Of a stretch of DNA of 64,000 nt, positions 21,486 through 31,628 are shown piece after piece. The DNA is from Mortierella hygrophila. Its lineage: Eukaryota > Mortierellomycota > Mortierellomycetes > Mortierellales > Mortierellaceae. Where the stretch lies: the NCBI GenBank assembly GCA_015680625.1, contig JAAAXW010000033.1:168670-232669 (forward strand), given 5' to 3'. Positions within the stretch are counted from its first letter, which is position 1; each line of letters begins with the position of its first letter. The notes beneath the pieces were generated by a model. The model worked only from the letters and a program-made list of their open reading frames with translations. It made no database searches and had not been told where the DNA came from. The position numbers and the translations under genes were made by a program.

Positions 21486-24174
21486 TTATGCGCTCCATGC
21501 ATTAGACGACAAGATATCGTCCGAATGGCTTGTCTTAAGAACTCCCGTCTCTCCACCATGCAACGACGTCTCCGTGTCCGAATGGGACCCAAACCCTGTC
21601 GTCGGCTCCTCCGCAGCCACCGTCGTCCCCTGTTGCTGTTCCTGTTGTGAAGAAGAAGCAGTAGGACTCTGTTGATCATCAGCAGCTCCATTAAGCGCCC
21701 GGAAGTAATTCTCCCACAGCCCCACAATCTCCCTTTGGTGCTTCACCATACTCGCCAAGAACGCCTCCACGCTCTGTTTAAAGTCCTCGACCTTCTCCCG
21801 ATCAAACCGATCAAACTCCTGTCGGATCAAAGTCGAAATCTCCTCAAAGTCCTTCTTGGCCCCATCGACCCTCAGCTCGGCCTCCGTGATCTCCTGCTGA
21901 AGCTGTTGGAGTCGCTCAGGTTTAGTCTTTCGACTTGGCTGGCTCATCTTGTCAAAGTTGGCCTTCTTCTTTGATAGGTCATTCTGCGCCTGGACCATGT
22001 TCTGGTTGAACTTGGCTCGTGTCATGAACGTAATCTTGATCGACCCAATCGTTCGGATGTACTCATCCACCGTGTGCTCCAACGTCAACACATCCATATG
22101 CGCCTGTTTGTCGTGCAATTCCTTAATCCGGATCTTGAGGTTACCTAGGACCAAGAGCGAGTTCGCCAATGGTTTGTTCAGCTCTGTGCCCGCCAACGAG
22201 ACAATACTCTCGCCAAACTCAGACGACGCCATTCCAAGATCACGACGCTGCTTGATAATCGCCTCAATCGCCTTCAACAACGACTTCAGCTGCCCATCCA
22301 AAACATCCAACTGCGTACGACGAGACTCAAACCACTATTATTTTTGGACATTTTGGCAAGAATTTGGCGAAGCACGACGACCGTAAGGTTAGTGTTAGGG
22401 GCTCTGAATGCAAAAATGCATACCTCCACCCTCCTTCTCAATTCCAATATAAAAAAATATATATGCGCATTAATTCATTACCTCGTCGGTCTCATGGACT
22501 TTTGTGAATGTCGTCGCACTCGAAAGAGTCTCTCCAAACTTTGTCATGAACCCCTTGGAACTGTCCTGTCTCTTTTCCTTGATCTATGTATGTCATTGAT
22601 CAACAAACGAGAAAAATAACCACACGCACAATGGTTATTAAAAAGTCCATGCTGCACGGGAAAAATGAACAGTGCGACAAAAATTGATTCCAGTCAAGCT
22701 AACTTGCGGGACAGAGGTGGATCTTAGGCAAGCAGACACAAACATCGTAAGGGTTAAATTACCTCCGCGACTAGGCTCTCACTCTCCAAAAACAGCTTCA
22801 AATCAGGGTCTCCATACAACATAGGATGAGCTGTCATCTTGCGCAGACACCTTTCAAGCGCAATCCGACGACTCTCCACGAACTCGTCCTGAAATCGGCC
22901 CAGCGCATGCTTCTCCGACACGGGCGGGACAATTACTCCTGGGTTGTGTGTCGTCAGTTGGTTGTACAGCCATAAGAAATCCCGGTATCGCCGTTGGACC
23001 GTGAAGTCGCTCGACTTGAATGCTGTCGAGTTTGTCTAGAAGATGCGAAAAAAGCAGCACACAGCCATAGATATTAGAAGAATGAGCCAAGCTGCATGTT
23101 GGGATATGGATATTCATTCACCGCAGTGTAGAACACGGTGGTGAGCAATTCGAGGTATTGGTGTTTGTTATATACCTTGATATGGACTTTGTAGACTATG
23201 TGCGGGCTGATAACATCCCCAATCTTTTGAGGCTCCCCAACAGTGATATCGAACCACGGAATCGCACCCGCCTCTGGCAAACGGAACGACATCTAACACA
23301 CACACACACACACACACACACATGCGGCGCAAGAAAGATGAAACACTCGCGAGGGTTAGAAACAATTATATGTTACCTCCTCCCATACATACAGACACCT
23401 ACATCGATGAATGGCATGTACCTGAGAACCAAGGGACCGAGTCGACCCAGGACGGAACTGTCCTGCCCCCCCGCGCACAATAGAAACCTGATCATGCTCC
23501 TGCCCATGCCCATGCCCATGCCCTTGCCCTTGCCGCTGTCCATGTCCCTGCTGAACCTCCTCCACGTCATCATGGTGGTCAGAATCAACACTACTCCACC
23601 GTTGATGCCCACCACCTCCTCCTTCTCCTTCTCCTCCTCCTCCTCCTGTCGCATACCTCTGCAGTCCACCATCCGAATCATACTGGTGCGAAGACCGTGA
23701 CTGATAATTCTCGAACCCGCCAGATGCCGCAGCTCCTGCTCCATAATAAGGCGACGGCGATAACGTGTTCTCCCCCTGCTGCTGTCCTGCCAAATTCATC
23801 GCAGAGAAGGATTTCTGAAACGTAGTGTTGACCCCATACAGCGACCCTTCCGTGCCACCACCACCACCATGTCCTGTCGCCTCAGAATCATCATCATCCG
23901 TCTCAGTAGCAATAGTAGACTGCGGATAATACTCATGAAAGTTCAACGACTGCGAAGCCTTGAGTGCCCCTGCACCTCCTACAGAAGCCAGACCAGGTGG
24001 GCCGCCGCTTATGGAGTCAATGTCGTCCGCAAAGGGGTTGGACTCTGAAAAGGGGTCGATGAACGTCGAGGCGTCTAGGGTATCGTTATTCCTGCTGTTG
24101 CTTCCTCCCAAACCTCCTGTGCCTGACCCTCCTGTGGCCAAAAGGTCTGAAACGGACCCAGTCGGGGATGTCAT
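21486..24174 (-). CDS. VPS5: Retromer sorting nexin Vps5/SNX1 (PX-BAR)
   Basis: Membrane-bending subunit of the retromer, which recycles receptors from endosomes to the Golgi. Five exons, 24174-23422, 23292-23176, 23035-22763, 22583-22482 and 22334-21486, give 697 residues. Residues 1-250 are Gly/Ser/His-rich and disordered. The PX domain (about 253-380) contains the phosphoinositide-binding RRYRDFLWL and the PPVSEKHALGRF ... DEFVESRRIALE block typical of SNX1/SNX2/Vps5. The BAR domain (about 395-640) is a long charged helical region beginning GFMTKFGETLSSATTF and continuing through WFESRRTQLDVLDGQLKSLL. A disordered Ser/Gln tail follows. The first intron's acceptor sits directly after a (TG)13 repeat in place of a usual pyrimidine tract. 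The neighbour upstream is allantoicase, same strand, but a separate transcript is likely. Confidence 0.93.
23296..23322. repeat. (CA)13 dinucleotide repeat in Vps5 intron 1
   Basis: On the coding (minus) strand it reads (TG)n and ends at the TTAG acceptor of exon 2. Confidence 0.9.
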
Positions 24175-24569
24175 TGGAGGGGCGCGCGTGAGATGCTAGG
24201 TTGGTTGGAAACGATTGGATTTTGACGTGGTTGAGACTTGAATGGGATGCTGTGTAGGTAGTGTTTTCTGTTCCTGTTGAGAGGGTTGTCGTTGTTGAAG
24301 TTGAAGAGAAGGATAAACAGAAGAAGGGTGATGTCGGTGCCTGTTTGAAGCTGGAAGGTTGAGAATGCAGTGAGCGGGCCTTTTTTGTTCCTTGCGGGTG
24401 ACCATGTGGTTCATCTCTTTCCCCTTCTCGTGTCCACTTCTCAACAGTCACGCAATCCCCCAGCCAGGCCTGACTAGGTAACTTTTTTTTATTTCGTGTT
24501 GGAAAAAATACAAATTGACATGTTCACTCACGGACAGGCAGCTCCCGATAGAGCACCTCTCCTGCCTGC
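24175..24569. other. Short spacer between Vps5 start and allantoicase stop
   Basis: About 395 bases. A minus-strand AATAAA at 24488-24493 serves the allantoicase 3' end, so the Vps5 promoter must lie in the remaining 300 bases. No TATA box is evident. Confidence 0.5.
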
Positions 24570-27389
24570 TTACTCGCGAACCCTCTTGTTGCGAGGAGAT
24601 CCAGAGGTCACAGACTCCACTGCATCCGCCTCATCGTCATCCAAAACGCTTGCTGAACGGCCCTTAGCCTTCTTCTTGGACGTCAACTTGGTTGCTGCAA
24701 GCACTGCTGTCGCAGCAGCCGATCCCTTGGGGCGGCCACGCTTGGCAGGCGACTTCTTGACGGGTTCTGTCGTCTCCTCGTCAATCAATGTAGTCACCGA
24801 CGACACCTCCGATGTCAAAATAATCTTGTCTCCATTCTTCAAATCCACCTCAGTCTCAACAACCGTTTCGTTCGTCTTTCCTGACGATGTCGACAAGGCC
24901 GCCTCAGTCAGGGGAGTGACATTTTCTGTGGTCTCAACCACCTTCAATTCATCAACAGTTTCAATAACCGTCTCCTCAACCAGCTCAACCTCAACAGTCT
25001 CGACGGCCTCAGGGACGCGAAGACCATAGACACGCAGGCGAGAAATTCCGCCATCTAATGAAATAGACATAAGAGAAAATACATGTTAGCTCAGTTGTCA
25101 CTAGATCGACGAGTAAGGAAGTTCAAAAAGTCATCCTGTACCTGGGAAGATGTTGAGGCGAACGTGGGTGTAAGAGTCGCCAGTCTGCTCGAGATCAAAA
25201 ATGTTCTTCTTGTCGGCATGAACCTCAGACTTATTGAGGAGGCTCACCCACTGCACCTCGGGATCGTACTTGACATCGTTCTATATACGATAATACAACG
25301 ATTGACGTTAATGATGATGATGACATCTCAAACTCCACATTCCTGCAATCTTACTTTTTTCATCCCCGACCCCTTCTTCAATCTGCAAACTAATTTCAAA
25401 ACAAGAGCCTTACATATTCGCTCTTGCATGCATCGAGACTGACGAAATCGGGGTTGTTGCCGCGGAAGTGAGTAGTATCGACCTCAAGGCTTTCCAAAAG
25501 ACCGGTGGCGCCCAACTTGATCTCAACCCAGTCGTGGTGTCCCTTCACGCGGGAACGGCGGGTCTGCCAACCATCACGGGTGTTCACTCCAGTGGTAGGA
25601 AGAATTATGTTGGCAGGCTTTCCGTAACGGTCATCGCTGGTCTTGATCACCCGGCCGCCGTTGGCCACAGAGGCAAGGTCAAGCACGGTCTTTTCCTCGG
25701 GGAAAATAGGAGATACGTTACCGTAAACGCGAAGACGGGCCTAAGTGGATATCCCATGACACTCATGATTAAAACTTGCGTGGAAAAAAGAAACAAAATG
25801 ATTGACAAAAACATTGATAACTCAACAAAATGACAGCAGGAGTGCTTACAATTCCGCCGTCAGGGTACATCTTCAGCTTGAGATGAGTGTAGACCTCATC
25901 AGAAGCCTGGATTCCGTAAATGTGATGAGAGTTTCCGCTCAATGGGATCTTTGGCAATATTTCCTTCCACTATCATCGTGATTGAACCATTTGCAACATA
26001 GTCGTTAGTAAAAAGAACTGATGNNNNNNNNNNNNNNNNNNNNNNNNNNNNNNNNNNNNNNNNNNNNNNNNNNNNNNNNNNAAAAAAAAAAAGACAGCAG
26101 GACAAACATGCTCTGTTCCATATACTAAAATACGGACCTCGTAAGATTCCTTCACACCCTTGACGATAAGGCAGCCTTCAACGGACGCGTACGAAGGATG
26201 GCTTCCGTCAAAGAAAGAAGTGTCAATGTCGAATCCAGCAATGGTTCCAGCAAAGGCGAGTTGGATGATGGCAGTGTGGTGAGTGTCCTTGTTATGTCTC
26301 CTGTTGAACGTCCAGACCGATGTATCCATAACAAAAGAGTGAAAGAGTGGAGTGAGTTTACTATTGTTTACCAGTTCTTTGTGTGAGCCCATCAATCCAC
26401 AGCAGCACAAGCGGAGCGCATTATTAAACTGCATATTTACCTTGTCTCCCAGCCATCCTAAAAGGTAATATAGTTTGAAGAAAAACAAGAAAATCGTCGT
26501 TAGTACCACTCGACTTTTCCTCTTCGTCTTGACCGTTGGGATGGATGGCTCTACCGGTTTCTTCCGGGAAACACCCTCGTTTTTCCCTATTACTTTCTAC
26601 GCTCGAAAACAGAAAAAAGAATGAAAGGAATGTATGTCTGTCTACGCACGTATCTCACTTTCTGTGAGCTTGTCGTCTGTTATTTACCTTCCAGAAGCCA
26701 TTTGCAGTCTCGCGGTTCTTGTCCTCGATAGCAGGTCCGTCCTTGATCAAATGGAACCCTTCTCCAAAGAGCTCATCCGACGCCTCAAGGACCTTGCCAC
26801 CCTTGGCAGACGATGCCAGCTCTAAAAGCAAGGTATAAACACAAAGGAAAGGCATATTAGGGTTAGTGGCGTAATAATCCGTTGAGTGACTTCATACTTT
26901 TGTGCGTTTAAGCGAGCGGAGTCTCTCTGCCTCTTATTTTTTGAAGGGGCAGGTGAAGGTCGTTGGGCTATTTGTCGTCTCTCTCGTCGTCATTCCCCCT
27001 GCACCAGTCGCGTTATTTTGTTACTTTATTCCATTCGGTCATTGGTGCGTCCTTTTTTGTTACTGTCTCTCGTTTGCTGTTAGAGTTACTGTTGGAGTTG
27101 TCGTTATTATTGTTGCTGATATTCCGCCACGGCTCTGTGTGTTGTAGGACGTGAGTTTGTTGTTGTTTACTCCTCCCCTCCTTCTCCTTATCCATCGTTG
27201 GACATAACCACCCAAGGCGATACCCAAGTCCTCCAGGTCGAATGAAAGGTGAATGACTGAAAAGGAAAATAAATCAATAAGGACAAGACAAGACAAAGTA
27301 CCGGTGTATTCCTTGATGACGGCGTCCTTGTCCTTGGCATCCAGCTTAAAGTAGCTCTCGTCCTGTTGTCTGCTCTGAACTTGTCCCAT
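24570..27389 (-). CDS. DAL2: Allantoicase with C-terminal AT-hook-like tail
   Basis: Hydrolyses allantoate to ureidoglycolate and urea in purine-nitrogen recovery. Eight exons, 27389-27302, 26821-26688, 26457-26441, 26300-26138, 25969-25850, 25740-25414, 25280-25142 and 25054-24570, give 490 residues; family members are usually about 340-350. The two repeated allantoicase modules are both visible. The first has DGWETRRHN, then EWKEILPK-like WKEILPKIPL and YPDGGIARLRVYG. The second has DGWQTRRSRVKGHHDW and FPDGGISRLRVYG. After residue about 345 an extra 145-residue tail runs in the same exon and frame. It is Val/Glu/Thr-rich, then carries PAKRGRPKG (AT-hook core R435-G-R-P) and the basic SKKKAKG, NKRVRE. 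Exon 3 is only 17 bases. Intron 4 (26137-25970) contains the assembly gap and a weak GTCCGT donor, but reading frames on both sides fit. Confidence 0.9.
26024..26081. other. Assembly gap of 58 N inside an allantoicase intron
   Basis: A run of N flanked by an A-rich stretch lies in intron 4 of the allantoicase gene. It does not touch coding sequence in the model given; true length is unknown. Confidence 0.97.
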
Positions 27390-27883
27390 GGTCAGGTATG
27401 TCGTGTTGTTGTTTGTTTGTTTTTTTGTCGCGTTGTTTTTTGGTTATGAGTTTTGTTGTTGATGGAGAAGAAGAAGGGAGGAGAGAAGAGAGAAGAGGGA
27501 AGACGAAGAAGAAAAAGAAAAAGATGAGGTGAAGGGTAGGGGGAAGAGAGAGAAGTGAAGAAGAGGGCTAAAGAAAGTCAAAAGTAGGTTTGTAAAAGAG
27601 CGAAAGAGAGAAGGAAAAATGAGGCTCGAAGAGAGGCGTGTCTCTGTCATTTTGCCCGCCCTTCTGTCCTTACTTTCAGAAAATACGCTACTTCACTCCT
27701 CCACTTACGGGGCATGAGCCAATATCACCCTTGAGATGATCACGAGAACATTTTTTGCCAAAAGTCAAAAACAAGATCGCGTCTTTTTGTTCTTTTTGTT
27801 TTTTGTTTATTCATAAAGAGTGTCATTCATTCATAGCAAACATACACAAGAACTGCCTTCTACCCTCAAATACGCATATGAAC
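27390..27883. other. Spacer between allantoicase start and cyclin stop
   Basis: About 490 bases, purine-rich on the plus strand (27460-27620), so the allantoicase leader is CT-rich. A minus-strand AATAAA at 27806-27811, 73 bases past the cyclin stop, marks the cyclin 3' end. Confidence 0.55.
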
Positions 27884-30800
27884 TTAATGATGCAATCGAG
27901 GCGCAATCTTGGCATGAGTAGTCGTCGCCTTGCCACCACCAACTGCTGCTGCCCTACTACCACTCGAAGGAGCAATAGCAAGCTGCAGGTTGGCGGAAGG
28001 AGACGGTTTGTTGTACATAACAGGGATCACAGGGATGAACAGTCGAGGACCGCCTGCGTGGCCACCTGGCCCAGCCGCTGCAATGAATTGAGGGTGGTGA
28101 CCGTGGTGACCACCGGCTGCTGCTGCTGCTGCCATCATTGCGGCACCGTGCGAGTAATCAACCGCCATGATCATTTGGGGCGGCGGTCTCATTGCTCCAC
28201 CAGTGCCGTTGGGACCGACATGCATGTGTGGGGTATATGGGGAAGAATATGCAACAAAAGGAGGGCGGTAGGGTGGTGGTGCATTGGCCACCGCGACTGC
28301 TGGCACCAAAGGACGCAGTGCATGGGGAGTCTGAGGCTGGGACGACTTGGACTCTGATCCTCTCTTCTTCTTTGAGACCGTAGAAGATGAAGAGGATGAA
28401 GAAGACAATGCAGTCTCAGTACTCAACTGAGCTACGCGGTCTTTTGAGTCTTCGTCCGACATCATGGGCGTCCTTGGGCGGATAGGAGCAAACTGCCGAG
28501 ACGGACGAGGGGCCAGGGCCGGTGGCTGTGGCTGAATCGATCGACTGTTTGTTGCTGACAAGGCTGGGAGAATCGCCTGCGGACTCCGAAGGATGGCTTG
28601 GGGGTTGCGAGGGATCGCGACAGGGGGTGGAGGGTTCTGGCCGCGAGCTGCTCCTCCTGCTGTGGTCGTCGTCGTCGAGAGCCCCTTGAATTCCTGGACC
28701 AACTGCAGGTTGGTTGGAGCAGCAGGGTAGTAGGAGGCAACGTAATGAGGGTGAGGATATTGAACAGGAGGATGGGTGGTCGTGGGTGAAGGCGCATGAC
28801 TTGGGATCCTTTGCCTACCAGCTGGTGCACTGTGCTCTGTCGCATGTTGTTGCTGACGGGTCGCTGTGGGAGATGGTGCTGATGATGTTGATGAGCCTCC
28901 GTTCAGACCGTCTGTTGGTATCCTCTCCGACGTTGTCCTCCTACCCTTCCCCTGAGCGGCTGCGACGGCTGCGACAGACGCAGAGAGGGGTTCAGACTGG
29001 AAGCTCCTTGACCCCTCTGCTTGGAAAGACGAGTTGTTGTCGCACTGCATCGCGCTATCCTCTTCGTCCTCGCCAGTGACATTCGACTCGCGGCTACCGC
29101 GAAGAGGTGACAAGGGATGGCCAGACTCGCCCTGGATGGACTGAGGTCTTGGTGGGAAATAAAAAGGAGCAAGTGTCGCCGGGTGGGCTGACGACCCTGG
29201 AGTTCGAGGTGGCTCCTCGCACATGGGAGACAGACTTGATCGCGTTGGCTCAAAAGTCAGCTCAGAGGCCAAGGAAGAGAGGGAAGGCTCGCGAGACCGA
29301 TGCTGGCGGCGTCCTCGGGTCGAGGCAGATGCCTTGTAAGGAGTCATTTGATTCTGACCACTATAAGGTGGAGGTGGGGCTTTGGCTTGGAAAGTAGGTG
29401 GTGGTTGCATCTGGTCATGGCCCTGGCCTTGGGTCTGATCCGGGTACTCGTCCTGCTGCTGTTGTTGCCAAGACATCCTCCGAGAGGTAGGTGTCACTGG
29501 ACTGGTCACTTCCTCTGACTCTTGAAGATTCGTGCTGGAGGAAGCCGGCGAGACACGATGACGAACGAGGTACGGGTGTGATCGCAGTGCTGGTGGCTGA
29601 GGAGTTGGTTCTGGCTCTTGGACTGGAGCTGCCTCTGAACGATGGGCAAACGAGGCAATCTTGCGAAGGAAGGGCTTGAGTATGTTTTTGTTAGATCCCT
29701 GCTGGTTGGGTGTTGCCTTCTCCGAATTGGAGTTCTTGCCGGGTGTGTTGGCGCGCTTGGCTGGCACTGCCTCCATGGTCCCAGACGAGAGACGCTGGAG
29801 CTTTCGCTTGGGGTTAGGCTCTGAAGACTCTGGTGGGGGTGAGGCTTTGTTGAACTCTTCCTCGATCCTGGCAGCATCTTCATCCATGACCATACCGCCG
29901 TAGTGAGAGGCAGGGGTGTACTTTGTCTCTATTTCGTTGGTGGGCCAGATCATGTGGTCCAAGTTCATCTTGCTGGATCGCGGGATGGGGTACTTTGTAG
30001 CCACGGGGGTCTCTGCCTTAATCACAGGGGTGCTTGCAGCGCTACGCCAATCATTTGGAGATCCGACTTGGTCATCCGCCCTCTCCGACATGACCTCGTC
30101 GTCGTCTACGATGAACTCTTTGCTGTCACGGTAGGGACCATTCGAGACAAAAGGTCGAGGCTCGGACTCTGTTGAAGGGCGATGTTGAAGCTGAGGCTGA
30201 GGCTGGGGTTGTTGAACCTGGGAGAGATCAGAGGTTTGGATTCTTGGTGGTGGAGAAGGATGGGCGGGCTTGATGTCGGTCAGGATCTGGTTCTTCTCGT
30301 TAAGACGGACATACTCACCCTTGGCGGGGGTGATGGCGTCGTAGGCGGCTCGTTCTGTCCCGTTGAGGCGTTGGTGGTACATGAGGAGTTTGTTCCCGTA
30401 TGTCTGGAGTTCCGACTCTGTTGTGTTGAGCTCGAATTGGGAGAGGAAGAGGAACTCTAGTTCGAGCTGGTTGAGTTCTGACAGTGGGAGACCACCGACC
30501 TAGGGGATGGACACAAAACATTAAAAAAATTAATTAGACGCGATGACCACAATTTGTCGGTGCATGTACTCCTTGGATGTGGATGTGGATGGGAGATACA
30601 TGTAGATGGATGGTGCAATGTGATTGGATGGAACGATGGATGGATGGAATGATCACGGGTAACTCATGGTCTGATAAACGTACTCGGGCATAACGAACGT
30701 TGGGATAAAACACATCCGACGAAAACTTGCAGGCTACAAGAATACTGGTAATCAACAGACGATGGATGTTGAAGCTGTTGATAATAAGCTTCGACCCCAC

Positions 30801-31628
30801 AGGCGACTCGGACGACGACGTGTAGATCTCGTCCGCAATAGGCTCCTCCTCCTCCAGGATATCGCTGTCTGCATCCGATGTCGTCAATCCTGATCCTCCT
30901 CCTCCTTGCTTGGCCTTCTCGTCTGCGTTGCGAAAGTAGTCTCCTGGTATCGATGCCTCAGTCTTGGGGGCAGTGAGCTGGCTAATATCCTCAGACGAAA
31001 GGGATGCCTGGCGAAGAAGGCTTTTGGGGATGGTGTTGGTCAAGACCTGGGTCGGCTTGCATCCCCCCCCAATACGGTCAAAGTAGAGGAGGATAATCAG
31101 GAGAACCTCGTTCTGGAAGGGCGCATACTGGAGTATTCTTGACAGATATGCCTCGATCGAGATATTAGGGATAGCTCGAGAGTGGAAGAGAGTGATCTTG
31201 GGGCAAGCAAGACGGTCGTTGACTGCAAGGATGGTGTTGATAAGTGACGAGACCAAGAGCAAAGTTTGGGAAGTCGAGCAGTTGACAATGTCATAAACTG
31301 GGGGAGGGGGTAACAGGTCGAGATCGGGTATATTGGCGATGGTTTCGTCGTAGTCTGGAGCGTTAGCTTCTTGCTGTTTAGTGATAGTATGGCTGGCGAT
31401 GACTTTTTGGATGGATGGGTGGTTGATGTAAGCAGCCTTCTTGGAAGTGAGGGAGGCGACGAGGGAGGCCGAGAGGACTTGCGGTATTGATGCGGGGGCG
31501 GTCTTGTTGGGAGGGAAGTAGGCGCGAGTGGGTGATGTAGGGGATGTAGGGTTGTGGTTATGATGGTGTACTGGTTCCTGGGGCTGGAGCCCTAGACTAT
31601 CAGAGTGGTGGTGGTGTTGTGACGACAT
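27884..31628 (-). CDS. Pho80-type cyclin with giant disordered tail
   Basis: Predicted regulatory partner of a Pho85-type CDK; Pho80 cyclins control phosphate and nutrient responses in yeast. Two exons, 31628-30684 and 30499-27884, give 1,186 residues against about 290 in yeast Pho80. The cyclin box begins near residue 112 (YDIVNCSTSQTLLLVSSLI) and runs to LLIILLYFDRI (about 186). It resumes at 281 with INSFNIHRLLITSILVACKF, then SSDVFYPNVRYARVGGLPLS and ELNQLELEFLFL, a near-signature Pho80/PCL segment that bridges the splice junction. About 94 acidic/Gly/Ser residues are inserted between the two halves. Everything after about 360 is low-complexity (Pro, Gln, Ser, Ala, His) with many S/T-P sites. 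The N-terminus is His/Pro-rich. The tail is one uninterrupted frame in the exon that completes the cyclin box, so it is not a prediction artefact. Confidence 0.88.

Noticed and set aside
27180..27260. Minus-strand phrase FDLEDLGIALGG inside allantoicase intron 1 that recalls the conserved start of allantoicases
   Set aside because: Exons 1 and 2 already join in frame to give the expected EYTELASSAKGGKV sequence, so this segment is not needed and is probably chance.
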